Shown: positions 41,468-50,003 of the stretch, one piece after another | How positions within the stretch are numbered: position 1 is the first letter of the stretch | Layout: each line of letters opens with the position of its first letter | NCBI GenBank assembly: GCA_035264885.1 | Contig: DATFPK010000049.1 | Location: forward strand, 9,596 to 73,595 | Length of the DNA stretch: 64,000 nucleotides | Direction of reading: 5' to 3' | Source: DATFPK01 sp035264885 | GTDB taxonomy: Bacteria; Actinomycetota; Thermoleophilia; Solirubrobacterales; 70-9 | The notes under the pieces: model-generated | Databases searched by the model: none | Told to the model about the DNA's origin: nothing | What the model saw: the letters and a program-made list of their open reading frames with translations, nothing else | Translations under genes and position numbers: made by a program

Positions 41468-42718
41468 ATGGGCGAGCCCGTCGTCATCGAGGCGCAGGGG
41501 ATCCACAAGCGGTTCCGGATCCCCAAGCATCGGATCAACTCGTTCAAGGAGCGGGCCGTGCACCCCCTTGCGCGGATCGAGTACCGCGACCTCCAGGCGC
41601 TGCGCGATGTCAGCTTCGACGTCCGCAAGGGCGAGTTCTTCGGCGTGGTCGGCCGCAACGGCTCCGGCAAGAGCACGCTGCTCAAGGTCATGGCGAGCAT
41701 CTACCGGGCCGACGCCGGCCGGATCCGGATGGCCGGACGGCTGGCGCCGTTCATCGAGCTCGGCGTCGGCTTCAACCCGGACCTGACCGCGCGCGACAAC
41801 GTCGTCCTGAACGGGGTGATGATGGGGCTGTCGCGGCGCGAGGCGGCGCGGCGCCTGGACGCGGTGCTCGACTTCGCCGAGCTCGAGGAGTTCCTCGAGC
41901 TGCCGCTCAAGAACTACTCGTCGGGGATGCTCGTGCGGCTGGCGTTCGCGGTGATGGTCCAGGCCGATGCCGACATCATGCTGATCGACGAGGTGCTGGC
42001 GGTGGGGGACGCGTCGTTCGCGCAGAAGTGCGCCAACACGTTCCGCGACATGCGCGACGCCGGCAAGACCATCGTCCTCGTGACCCATGACATGGCGACC
42101 GTCGAGGAGTACTGCCACCGGGCGATGCTGATCGACGAGGGCGAGGTCCGGTACATGGGTGACCCGGGCCAGGTCTCGCGCCGCTACCTGCGGCTCAACT
42201 TCGAGCGCGCGGCGGGCGACGAGGACGAGCAGGACTACGAGGGGCAGACCGGGACCGAAGACGCGCGGATCGTCCGGGGATGGCTCGAGGATTCGGCCGG
42301 CGAGCACGTCACCAACCTCGAGCACGGGGACACGATCCGCTTCCGGGCCGAGGTCGAAGGCGTGCGCGCGGTGTCCGATCCGAGCTTCGGGTTCATGATC
42401 CGCGACGCCGACGGCGTCAACGTCGCCGGCTTCGGCACCCACCTGGAGAGCGGTGAGGACGAGCCGGCGAAGAGCCTCGACCCAGGCGAGCGGGTGAGGA
42501 TCGCGGCCGACATCGAGAATCCGCTCAATCCCGGCCGCTACACGCTCGACTTCTGGGTCTGCCGCAACCGCAACGTCACCGACGTGGTCGTCGCGGTCCG
42601 GCGGATGATCACCTTCGTCGTCTTCGGCTCGGTCTGGGCTCCGGGGATCGTCTCGCTCAAGGCGCGGCTCGAGGCGGTGCCGCAGGAGGGGGTCCACCAG
42701 GAGGAGGCGCGCGAATGA
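41468..42718 (+). CDS. Polysaccharide/teichoic acid ABC exporter, ATP-binding protein (Wzt/TagH type)
   Basis: A 416-residue ATPase. Walker A GRNGSGKST is at residues 62-70, the signature NYSSGMLVRLAFAV and Walker B DIMLIDEVLAVGD follow, with the switch His in VTHDM. The N-terminal IHKRFRIPKHR region is typical of Wzt/TagH. From about residue 245 a beta-sandwich Wzt_C-type domain (ARIVRGWLEDSAGEHV; NPLNPGRYTLDFWVC) probably recognises the glycan to be exported. It acts with the permease encoded next, overlapping in ATGA. Confidence 0.93.
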   Translation: MGEPVVIEAQGIHKRFRIPKHRINSFKERAVHPLARIEYRDLQALRDVSFDVRKGEFFGVVGRNGSGKSTLLKVMASIYRADAGRIRMAGRLAPFIELGVGFNPDLTARDNVVLNGVMMGLSRREAARRLDAVLDFAELEEFLELPLKNYSSGMLVRLAFAVMVQADADIMLIDEVLAVGDASFAQKCANTFRDMRDAGKTIVLVTHDMATVEEYCHRAMLIDEGEVRYMGDPGQVSRRYLRLNFERAAGDEDEQDYEGQTGTEDARIVRGWLEDSAGEHVTNLEHGDTIRFRAEVEGVRAVSDPSFGFMIRDADGVNVAGFGTHLESGEDEPAKSLDPGERVRIAADIENPLNPGRYTLDFWVCRNRNVTDVVVAVRRMITFVVFGSVWAPGIVSLKARLEAVPQEGVHQEEARE

Positions 42719-43572
42719 CCGGGTTCGGGACAACCGCCGAGAACCCCGAGCTGCGTGACGTCCGCGGCCCGTCGGCCACTGGCGGCGGATGGCGCCGGTT
42801 CGCCGACCTGCTCTACCTGATCGCCGTCACCGACTTCAAGAAGTCCTACTTCGGCACGGTCCTCGGCTACTTCTGGTCTCTCGCCCGGCCGGTGTTGCTG
42901 TTCGCGGTCCTGCTTGCGGTCTTCACGCAGGTGTTCCGGATTGGCTCCCAGGTCGAGAACTATCCGGTCCTGCTGCTCCTCAACATCGTCATGTTCGGGT
43001 TCTTCCAGGAGGCGACCGTGGCCGCGGTGACCTCGGTCGTGGCCCAGGAGGGCGTGGTCCGCAAGACGCAGTTCCCGCGGCTCGTCATCCCGCTGGCGGT
43101 CGTCCTCACCGCCCTGTTCAACCTCGGCATGAACCTGATCGCGGTCTTCGCGTTCATCCTCGCCTACGGCGTCGAGCCGGCCTGGACCTGGCTGCTCTTC
43201 CCGCTTCCCGCCGTCGCCCTGTTCGTCTTCACGACCGCGGTGGCGATGATCCTCTCCTCGCTCTACGTGCGCTTCCGCGACGTCGCGATCATCTGGTCGG
43301 TCCTCGTCGCCGTCCTCTTCTACGGCACGCCGATCCTGTATCCGCTCGAGGTCGTCCCGGACACGCTGCACGACTTCCTGATGGTCAACCCGCTGACGCC
43401 GATCTTCGAACAGATGCGCGCCTGGATCATCGATCCGGGCGCCCCCGGGGCCGTCGACGCCGCCGGGGGCGTGCTCTACCTGCTGCCGGCCCTGGCGATG
43501 TACATGGGAATCTGCGCCCTCGCGGTCTGGGTCTTCAACCGCGAGGCGCCGCGGATCGCGGAGGAGCTGTGA
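42715..43572 (+). CDS. Polysaccharide ABC exporter permease (Wzm/TagG type)
   Basis: A 285-residue ABC-2 permease with about six membrane segments. It has TDFKKSYFGTVLGYFWSLARP at the N-terminus, the amphipathic interface region typical of Wzm/TagG, then NIVMFGFFQEAT, VVRKTQFPRLVIPLAVVL and FYGTPILYPLEVVPD. With the ATPase before it, it should move a lipid-linked polysaccharide across the inner membrane. The start overlaps the ATPase stop (ATGA), and its own stop overlaps the hydrolase start (GTGA). Confidence 0.93.
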   Translation: MTGFGTTAENPELRDVRGPSATGGGWRRFADLLYLIAVTDFKKSYFGTVLGYFWSLARPVLLFAVLLAVFTQVFRIGSQVENYPVLLLLNIVMFGFFQEATVAAVTSVVAQEGVVRKTQFPRLVIPLAVVLTALFNLGMNLIAVFAFILAYGVEPAWTWLLFPLPAVALFVFTTAVAMILSSLYVRFRDVAIIWSVLVAVLFYGTPILYPLEVVPDTLHDFLMVNPLTPIFEQMRAWIIDPGAPGAVDAAGGVLYLLPALAMYMGICALAVWVFNREAPRIAEEL

Positions 43573-44249
43573 CCCGGACGAGGTACCTGCTGCCGGTGGC
43601 CGTCCTCGCGGCGGGCGCTGTCGCCCTGCTGCTCGTCCTGCAGTCGGCCGCCGACGAGCAGCCCGACCGGGAGCCCCTGATGCTCCTGCTGGCCCCGAGC
43701 GGCTTCCTCCTGCCGCAGGGGGAGATGGTCGACGCGAAGCGGGTATCCCGCGCGCACGGGTTCCGGAGCCGCCAGTACATCTATCCCCTCGGGGACCCGC
43801 TGGAGGCCTGGCGGGCGGTCCGCCATCGCGCCGAGCTGGCCCGCGAGATCGGCCGCGACGTCTACGTCTACGGCGAGTCGGCCGGAGGCACCCTGGCGGC
43901 GCTCCTGGCCAAGCGGGACGTGGCGGAGGCGGCGGTCGCCAACAGCGCCCCGGTCGATCTGCCGAAGTTCAACCCCAACGACCTTTGGGGGTTGTTGGGG
44001 ACTCCCCCTGGGGTGCTGCGCCGCCTGTCGCCGGTCAACGGGCCGACCGAGAACCCGGTCCTCCTGCTGGCCTCGCCGGACGACGGCGTCGTCTTCTGGG
44101 GGCCGGCACGCGCCTGGGCGAAGCGGGATCCCATGGTCCGCTTCCACGGTTTCCTCGGCGAGCACGTCAAGGGCGACCGCTACGAGGCCAACCTCCAGCG
44201 GGCGTTCGACTGGCTGCAGCGACGCCAGGCGGGAGCGGAGTCGAGCTAG
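43569..44249 (+). CDS. Alpha/beta-hydrolase-like protein, exporter-linked
   Basis: A 226-residue protein with an N-terminal membrane anchor (YLLPVAVLAAGAVALLLVLQ) and an alpha/beta-hydrolase domain. The nucleophile elbow is YGESAGG, Ser104. PDDGVV could supply the Asp and GEHVKG the His. It is homologous to the C-terminal domain of the 972-residue membrane protein at 53025-55943 (shared: HGFxxRxxxYPLGxPxxAW, YGESAGG, LSPV). Being coupled to the exporter by GTGA, it may act on the exported glycan as an esterase or transferase. Substrate unknown. Confidence 0.78.
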   Translation: MTRTRYLLPVAVLAAGAVALLLVLQSAADEQPDREPLMLLLAPSGFLLPQGEMVDAKRVSRAHGFRSRQYIYPLGDPLEAWRAVRHRAELAREIGRDVYVYGESAGGTLAALLAKRDVAEAAVANSAPVDLPKFNPNDLWGLLGTPPGVLRRLSPVNGPTENPVLLLASPDDGVVFWGPARAWAKRDPMVRFHGFLGEHVKGDRYEANLQRAFDWLQRRQAGAESS

Positions 44250-44317
44250 ACAGAGACGGTCGCGGCGGCTCGCCGCCTGACCTTCCGCCGCCGGAGCTGG
44301 AGCTCCGAGCTAGACAG
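44242..44317. repeat. 12-bp direct repeat holding both convergent stop codons
   Basis: CGAGCTAGACAG occurs at 44242-44253 and 44306-44317. The first copy contains the plus-strand TAG stop of the hydrolase gene, the second the reverse-strand TAG stop of the dioxygenase-like gene. Between them CGGAGCT/AGCTCCG (44292-44307) can form a short hairpin. Confidence 0.5.
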
Positions 44318-45374
44318 CGATGGGCGCGTAGCCCTCAGGCCACGCCGACCCGCCGAAGAACCAGCTCTCGATCGCGTAGCGAGGGTTCGGCATCGCGGGG
44401 TCCGACGCCGTCTGGTGCAGGCAGAGGTCGTCGAAGAACAGGACGTCGCCGGGCTCGAAGACCGGCCGGACGATCGGGGTGTCGCCGGCCGACTCCTCGG
44501 CGTTCTCCTGGGACACCTGGTAGCTGAGCATCGCGCCGTCGGTCCCCGCGGTCACGAGGTAGTCGAGGCGCTTCGGCACGATGTCGAGACCCGGCGCCTC
44601 GTCGCCGCAGCGCGAGAGGGAGACCCAGACGTTGAGCGCCCGCACGTCTCCCATGAAGGCGCCGTCCTGGTGCCAGGCGCCCGGAACGTCGGGCTCGGCC
44701 TTGCGCAGCGTCGTCTTCTGACCCGAGATCCCGACCGGCTCCCGCAGATATCCGCGGGCAAGGCGGTTGATGCCGGACTCCTCGAACATCTCGAGCATCT
44801 GGAACATGGCGGCCGGGGAGTCAACCGCGAGAACGCCGCCGCCGACCTTGATCCAGGGGCGCGCGAGGGGAGCGCCGAAGCGCTCATCGGAGACGAACTC
44901 CTCGTAGTGGCCCGGCTCCCCGGGGCGGTCGGTTTCCAGCGCCAGGCGCGCGTCGTACACGCGGTCGATGGTCTCGGCGAACGCCAGCGCCCGCTCCCGC
45001 GGCACCATGTCCCTGACGAGGAAGCTGCCGTCCCGCAGGATCCCGGCGCGAAGCAACTCCGGCGTCGCCTGCTCGGGCGCGATGTCGGGGAGCCCGTCGG
45101 CCGCGGGCAGCGCCTCGAAATCGGGCGCCGGGTGGTCCGGGGAGCTGCCGGCATCCTCCAGCATCCGGATCCCGGCGAGATGGCGCAGGTCGAGCAGGCG
45201 CCGCTCCCTGGCCGCATCTCGTCCGCGCCGATTCTCGTCGCTCAGGTTCCGGATCTCGGCGGCAAGCTCCTCGCCCGTCCCCGACAGCTCCGACTCGATC
45301 GAGCGCCTGCTTTCGGCGGCGGGTTCGGCTTCGGCGACGGCCCCGCCGCCCCGATCCTTGCGGCGGAAGAACAT
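44310..45374 (-). CDS. Phytanoyl-CoA dioxygenase (PhyH) family Fe(II)/2-oxoglutarate enzyme
   Basis: A 354-residue protein. The first 110 residues are charged and possibly coiled. The catalytic domain carries the iron ligands H235 and D237 in WHQDGAF and H320 in LCLHQTASD, with Arg332 as the likely 2-oxoglutarate anchor. Enzymes of this family hydroxylate varied small molecules or lipids; the location suggests modification of a glycan or lipid precursor, which is inference. ATG 45374 follows TAGGTT (reverse of 45381-45386) by 6 nt. Confidence 0.85.
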   Translation of the reverse strand: MFFRRKDRGGGAVAEAEPAAESRRSIESELSGTGEELAAEIRNLSDENRRGRDAARERRLLDLRHLAGIRMLEDAGSSPDHPAPDFEALPAADGLPDIAPEQATPELLRAGILRDGSFLVRDMVPRERALAFAETIDRVYDARLALETDRPGEPGHYEEFVSDERFGAPLARPWIKVGGGVLAVDSPAAMFQMLEMFEESGINRLARGYLREPVGISGQKTTLRKAEPDVPGAWHQDGAFMGDVRALNVWVSLSRCGDEAPGLDIVPKRLDYLVTAGTDGAMLSYQVSQENAEESAGDTPIVRPVFEPGDVLFFDDLCLHQTASDPAMPNPRYAIESWFFGGSAWPEGYAPIAV

Positions 45375-45406
45375 GGCTGGAACCTAGCAAGGGCCGGGTG
45401 GAGCGC

Positions 45407-46006
45407 TCAGGCGGCGGGCCGGGCCGGCGCCCCCACCACGGTCGCCCCCGCCGGCACGTCGTCGACGACCACCGCGTTGGCTCCGATCCGGGCCCCGGCG
45501 CCGACCCGAACGGGGCCGATCAGCTTGGCGCCGGTGCCGATGCTGACGTCGCGCTCGACGACCGGGCCCCGCACGTCCCCCGCCCGCAACCCGATCGTCA
45601 CCCACGGCGAGATCACCGTGCCGGGTCCGATCTCGACAAGGCCGTCGATCACGATCTGCCCGTGGACGACGTAGACGCCCGGGTCGACGAGGACGGGATC
45701 CCCGATCGAGACCTGGGCGCTGCGCATCGCCATCTTGTGGAGGAGGCGGGGCAGCAGAGGGACCCCGCGCCGCTGCAGGGCCGCCTTCGCCCGGTAGAGC
45801 GCGAGGGCGAGGAACGCGTCGCTGACCCAGGCGAGGCGCAGCATCTGGAGGACGGCGTCGCCCGGCGAGCGGAACTCGTGGCGCTCGCCGCGGTGGAGCG
45901 CGGTCATAGCCGCGTCGGCTCTGAGCGCCTCGCGGAGGCCGGGGTGGCGGGACGCGAGCTCCCGCATCAGCTGCCGGGCCTCGGGATCGCTTCCGGCGCG
46001 CCCCAT
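45407..46006 (-). CDS. Hexapeptide-repeat acyltransferase (serine acetyltransferase-like)
   Basis: A 199-residue protein with a helical N-terminal half and a C-terminal left-handed beta-helix built of hexapeptide repeats (VYVVHGQIVIDGLVEIG, VISPWVTIGLRAG, VSIGTGAKLIGPVRVG, ARIGANAVVVDDVPAG). The ending GATVVGAPAR is typical of CysE/colanic-acid acetyltransferases. It may O- or N-acetylate a sugar in the locus. ATG 46006 follows TAGGGT (reverse of 46015-46020) by 8 nt. Confidence 0.85.
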   Translation of the reverse strand: MGRAGSDPEARQLMRELASRHPGLREALRADAAMTALHRGERHEFRSPGDAVLQMLRLAWVSDAFLALALYRAKAALQRRGVPLLPRLLHKMAMRSAQVSIGDPVLVDPGVYVVHGQIVIDGLVEIGPGTVISPWVTIGLRAGDVRGPVVERDVSIGTGAKLIGPVRVGAGARIGANAVVVDDVPAGATVVGAPARPAA

Positions 46007-46063
46007 GGCGGCCGACCCTATACCTTGACCAGCGCCGTCCCGGCGCCGGGACCGCCCCCTCGC

Positions 46064-47032
46064 ATGGCATCTGCGCAGCACGACTTCGATCCGGGCAAGT
46101 GGGGCTATTCGCTCGCCAACGTGGCCGAGATCCTCTTCCCGTGCCTCGAGGCCGTGCAGGCCCGGACCGTCGTCGAGGTCGGCGCCTACAAGGGGGAGCT
46201 CACGGCTGTCCTGCTGGAGTGGGCGGGGCGATCCGGAGCCCGGGTGACGGCGATCGAGCCGAAGCCGCCGGCCGAGCTCGAGGAGCTGGCGGCGCGCAAT
46301 CCCGACCTCGAGGTCGTGCGCCAGACGAGCCACCGGGCACTGGGCGAGATCGATCCCCCCGACGCGGTGATCATCGACGGCGACCACAACTGGTGGACGC
46401 TGAGCGAGGAGCTGCGGCTGCTCGACGAGCGCTCCGCCGGCGCCGGTCTGCCCCTGCTGATGTTCCACGACGTCGGCTGGCCCCACGCGCGACGGGACAC
46501 CTATTACGACCCGAACGGTATTCCCGAGGAGCACCGCCAGCCCCTGGCGCATGAGACGCGTCTCGCCCCCGGAAACCCCGGTGCGGCCGACCACGGCCTC
46601 CCGTACGAGTGGGCGGCCGCCTGCGAGGGCGGCCCGCGCAACGGCGTGCTCACTGCGCTCGAGGACTTCACCGCCGAGCGGCCGGACCTGCGCCTGGCCG
46701 TCGTCCCCGCCTTCTTCGGCTTCGCCGTCCTGTGGCGACGCGACGCATCCTTCGCCGCCGCGGTGGAGGAGATCGTCGCGCCGTGGGACCGCAACCCGCT
46801 GCTCGAGCGGCTCGAGGCGAACCGCGTGCACCATCTCGTCGCCGAGCACGCGGAGTCCCAGCGCGCCCACGAGTTGCGGCTGCGGACGGCCGAGCAGGAG
46901 CGGATCCTGCGCAGCCTGCTCGGGTCCGGGGCGTTCGCCCTCGCCGAGCGCGTCTCGCGCGTCCGCCAGGGCGGCCGGCCGGCGTTCTCGAAGGAGGAGA
47001 TCCGGCGGGCGCTCGAGGGGCCCGGCGGCTGA
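46064..47032 (+). CDS. Class I SAM-dependent methyltransferase-like protein
   Basis: A 322-residue protein with motif I TVVEVGAYKGELTAVLLEWAG, ARVTAIEPKPP and DAVIIDGDHNWWTLSEEL, as in Methyltransf_24-like enzymes of glycan loci. The middle part has MFHDVGWPHARRDTYYDP, and the C-terminal 60 residues are charged and helical. Substrate unknown. I start it at ATG 46064 (MASAQHDFDPG); the frame runs upstream to 45398 but that part is antisense to the acetyltransferase gene. Confidence 0.8.
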   Translation: MASAQHDFDPGKWGYSLANVAEILFPCLEAVQARTVVEVGAYKGELTAVLLEWAGRSGARVTAIEPKPPAELEELAARNPDLEVVRQTSHRALGEIDPPDAVIIDGDHNWWTLSEELRLLDERSAGAGLPLLMFHDVGWPHARRDTYYDPNGIPEEHRQPLAHETRLAPGNPGAADHGLPYEWAAACEGGPRNGVLTALEDFTAERPDLRLAVVPAFFGFAVLWRRDASFAAAVEEIVAPWDRNPLLERLEANRVHHLVAEHAESQRAHELRLRTAEQERILRSLLGSGAFALAERVSRVRQGGRPAFSKEEIRRALEGPGG

Positions 47033-47035
47033 ACG

Positions 47036-47944
47036 TCAGGCGCGTCCGAGCACCCGCAGGACCTGGCGCTTGACCCAGCGCAGCGGCGCGGTCATCCGCC
47101 AGCTCAGGCTGGTCTCCATGTCCTCGATCTTGTTGTCGCGCGCCTGGACGCGGGCATTCCAGATGTGCTCGGCGGCGAATGCGACCATCCGCTCGGCCGC
47201 CGCCTCCGCCTCGGCGCGCCGGGCGCGGTGCTTCCAGTCGCCGGCGCCCGTCCCGACGTCGCCGACCTTCCCTTCCCACTTCTCGGCGACCTTGATGTGG
47301 GCCTCGACCCAGCCGTCGACCTGGTGGATCATGTCGAGGTCGTGGTGGTGGATCGCGCGGAAGTCCCCGGTCACCACCTTCTTCCCCGCCGCCCGCGCCT
47401 GCAGGCAGATGTCCAGGTCGTAGCCGTGCAGCTTGCCGAGCGTCTCGTCGAAGCGCAGGTTCCGCACCGCCCATGGCGACATGCCCATCAGGAAACCGTC
47501 GATCGTGTCGACCTCGCCGAGGCTCGCGAACGGCGGCACGTCGCCCGGGTCCCAGGTCAACGCCGGGATGTCGCCCCCGCCCTCCTCGTGGTAGCGGTGC
47601 ATGAAGCCGGACCAGTTGACCGAGCCCTCCCACCAGGCGATGCTGCGGACGCCGACGGCCCCGGCGCAGCCGACGATCGCGATGTCGGGGTCGGTGAAGG
47701 CCTCCCGGAGCTTGGGGCAGAGGTCGGGGTCGACGATCTCGGTGTCCTGGTGGAGGAGGACCAGCACCTCGAGGTCTTCCCGGTCCTTCACCCGATCGAG
47801 AATCAGGTTGAAGTTGCGGAAGATCGACCCGGCGCTGCCCATCGCGAGGACCTCGGAGTCGGGCTCGGCGGCGAGGCGGATCCCGGGAAGGGCGTAGCGC
47901 TCGAAGTCGGGCGGCTCGGTTATGGGACAGCCGAAGGCGATCAT
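47036..47944 (-). CDS. Glycosyltransferase family 2-like protein
   Basis: A 302-residue protein beginning MIAFGCPITEPPDFERY. It has VLVLLHQDTEIVDPDL, GCAGAVGVRSIAWWEG, VDTIDGFLMGMSPWAV and LHGYDLDICLQARAAG, the pattern of GT2 transferases with HxD metal site and a C-terminal helical tail. It converges on the methyltransferase-like gene with 3 nt between them. A TACGCT hexamer lies 24 nt upstream of ATG 47944. The frame runs further upstream but loses similarity. Confidence 0.8.
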   Translation of the reverse strand: MIAFGCPITEPPDFERYALPGIRLAAEPDSEVLAMGSAGSIFRNFNLILDRVKDREDLEVLVLLHQDTEIVDPDLCPKLREAFTDPDIAIVGCAGAVGVRSIAWWEGSVNWSGFMHRYHEEGGGDIPALTWDPGDVPPFASLGEVDTIDGFLMGMSPWAVRNLRFDETLGKLHGYDLDICLQARAAGKKVVTGDFRAIHHHDLDMIHQVDGWVEAHIKVAEKWEGKVGDVGTGAGDWKHRARRAEAEAAAERMVAFAAEHIWNARVQARDNKIEDMETSLSWRMTAPLRWVKRQVLRVLGRA

Positions 47945-48046
47945 GGTGGTGGGCGGAGGCTTGTCGGGAGCGTAAAACAGTCGCGCCAGTAGGATTCCGG
48001 GCGAGAGAGAGGTATGCCCGGTCCCAGGCACTAGAGTTGACCGCCG

Positions 48047-49606
48047 TTGTCCGCCCGCGGGGGGCGTCGCGGAAGCCGTGAGTTCCTCGTGAGCACAGTC
48101 CCAACCCCCCGCCCGACCCCCCCTCCCGACCGCCGCCCCGAGAAGTTCCCGCGGCTGGCCGAGCCGCGCGACATCCGCGCGCCCCGCCCGTTCCTCGTCT
48201 CGCGCCTCGCCGGACGCGACGGCAACCGGCGCGTCCTGCGGGTCGGCGCTCTCCTGGCGATCGACCTGCTGGGCATCGCCGCGGCGATCTTCTCGGCCCT
48301 CGCTGTCAAGGCGGTGGTCCAGGGGGAGTACGAGACGGGCGCCGTTCTCGACGGCGTCGCCGACTACGTGCCGCTGGCCTTCCTGGTGACCACCCTGCTG
48401 TTCGCCCGCGCCGGGCTCTACGGCTCGCGGGAGAGCCGCCCGGCGTCTGCCCGCACCGTCGCGGTCCTCTTCGAGGCGACGGTCATCTCGTTGATCTTCG
48501 CGCTCGTCTCCGGCTCGCAGTTCTCCAGCTACTGGCTCTTCTACGGCGGCCTGCTGTTCGCGTCGCTCTACGTCTGCGGGCTGCGCCATGGCTACGAGGC
48601 GCTGACCGGCCGGCTGCTCAGCTCGTTCGGCTACCGCCGCCGGGCCGTGCTGGTCGGCAGCGGCCGCCGGATCAACGCGGTGGCGCGGGCGCTCGAGGAG
48701 GGGCGCAGCGTCTACGAGACCGTCGGGTACATGGCGCTCGACGACACCCCGGAGGACGGCCTCCGCGACCTGGGCCGGCTCGAGGATCTGCCCGAGCGGC
48801 TCGACCAGCACGCGGTCGAAGAGGTGATCATCGCCGACCCCGACTTCCCGCAGAACATGGCCGACGGGCTGATCGAGGTCTGCCAGGCGCGCGGCGTGCG
48901 GGTGCGCGCCGCGCCCTCGACGATGGAGATCCTCACCCAGCGGGCGGAGCTCGTACCGGGCGACGGCGTGCCGCTGTTCGAGGTTCGCCCGCCGGTCTTC
49001 GAGGGCTTCGACTTCGTCGTCAAGCGCAGCTTCGACTTCGTCATCGCCGGCTTCGGCCTCGTCATCCTCTCACCGCTCCTGGTGACGATCGCGCTCGCGG
49101 TAAGGCTGACCAGCCGCGGGCCCGTGCTCCACCGGAGCCTGCGGCCGGGGATGGGCGCCCGGCCCTTCGACTGCCTCAAGTTCCGGACGATGTACGACGA
49201 CGCCGAGGACCGCCAGTCCGAGCTCGAGCACCTGAACGAGGCGAGCGGTGCGATCTTCAAGATCCGCGAGGACCCCCGGCTCACGGCCGTAGGGCGCTTC
49301 CTGCGCCGCAACTCGCTCGACGAGCTGCCCCAGCTCCTCAACGTGATCCGGGGCGACATGAGCCTGGTCGGGCCGCGGCCGCTGCCGCTTCGCGACCACG
49401 CTCGGCTCGAGGCCTGGCACCGGCGCCGCTACCTCGTGCTTCCCGGCATCACGGGGCTCTGGCAGGTCTCCGGGCGCTCCGACCTCGACTTCGACGACAT
49501 GGTCCGGCTGGACTTCCTCTACCTCGAGAGCTGGTCGGTGACCCTCGACCTCGTGATCCTGATGAAGACCGTGCCGGCGGTCATCCGCAGGCGCGGCGCG
49601 TACTGA
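48047..49606 (+). CDS. Polyprenyl-phosphate sugar-1-phosphate transferase (WbaP/CpsE type)
   Basis: A 519-residue initiating transferase. After a Pro-rich N-terminus there are about four membrane segments (LLAIDLLGIAAAIFSALAVKA; YVPLAFLVTTLLFARAGLYG), a Rossmann-like central domain (RRRAVLVGSGRRINAVARALE) and the bacterial sugar transferase domain: KRSFDFVIAGFGLVILSPLL, FDCLKFRTMYDDAED, RRNSLDELPQLLNVIRGDMS and LVGPRPLPL. It loads the first sugar phosphate on undecaprenyl phosphate. TTG 48047 follows TAGAGT (48032-48037) by 9 nt; GTG 48089 is the alternative start. Confidence 0.92.
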   Translation: MSARGGRRGSREFLVSTVPTPRPTPPPDRRPEKFPRLAEPRDIRAPRPFLVSRLAGRDGNRRVLRVGALLAIDLLGIAAAIFSALAVKAVVQGEYETGAVLDGVADYVPLAFLVTTLLFARAGLYGSRESRPASARTVAVLFEATVISLIFALVSGSQFSSYWLFYGGLLFASLYVCGLRHGYEALTGRLLSSFGYRRRAVLVGSGRRINAVARALEEGRSVYETVGYMALDDTPEDGLRDLGRLEDLPERLDQHAVEEVIIADPDFPQNMADGLIEVCQARGVRVRAAPSTMEILTQRAELVPGDGVPLFEVRPPVFEGFDFVVKRSFDFVIAGFGLVILSPLLVTIALAVRLTSRGPVLHRSLRPGMGARPFDCLKFRTMYDDAEDRQSELEHLNEASGAIFKIREDPRLTAVGRFLRRNSLDELPQLLNVIRGDMSLVGPRPLPLRDHARLEAWHRRRYLVLPGITGLWQVSGRSDLDFDDMVRLDFLYLESWSVTLDLVILMKTVPAVIRRRGAY

Positions 49607-49613
49607 GGCCCCG

Positions 49614-50003
49614 ATGGACGCTTCCGAGTGGGACTGGAGCCGGCCGATCTTCGACCATGTGCACCTGCGGGTGGCCGACCTCGAGTCCTCGAAGCGCTTC
49701 TATCGCACGGTGATGGAGCCGCTCGGAATCCCGCTGATGCTCGACATGCCTCACCTCGTCCAGTTCGCGAACCTGGCGCTGAGCGCCGACGGGCCGCCGA
49801 GCCAGGGGGTCCACGTGTCGTTCGTCGCCGCCGAGCCTGCCCAGGTGGATGCGTTCCACGAGGCGGGCCTCGCGGCGGGATTCGCTGACAACGGCCCCCC
49901 GGGGGAGCGTGAGTACGGCCCGCCGGGGATGGGGTACTACGCGGCGTACCTGCTCGACCCCGACGGCAACAACGTCGAGGCAGTCCACCGCTCGCTCGGG
50001 TGA
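49614..50003 (+). CDS. VOC (glyoxalase/bleomycin resistance) superfamily protein
   Basis: A 129-residue single-domain VOC protein: FDHVHLRVADLESSKRFYRTVMEPLG at the N-terminus, HVSFVAAEPAQVDAFHEAGLAAG in the middle and YYAAYLLDPDGNNVEAVHR at the end, with His and Glu at the usual metal positions. Enzymatic role unknown; it looks like a passenger in the glycan operon. GAGG lies about 6 nt before ATG, 7 nt after the sugar transferase stop. Its stop overlaps the next gene in GTGA. Confidence 0.88.
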   Translation: MDASEWDWSRPIFDHVHLRVADLESSKRFYRTVMEPLGIPLMLDMPHLVQFANLALSADGPPSQGVHVSFVAAEPAQVDAFHEAGLAAGFADNGPPGEREYGPPGMGYYAAYLLDPDGNNVEAVHRSLG

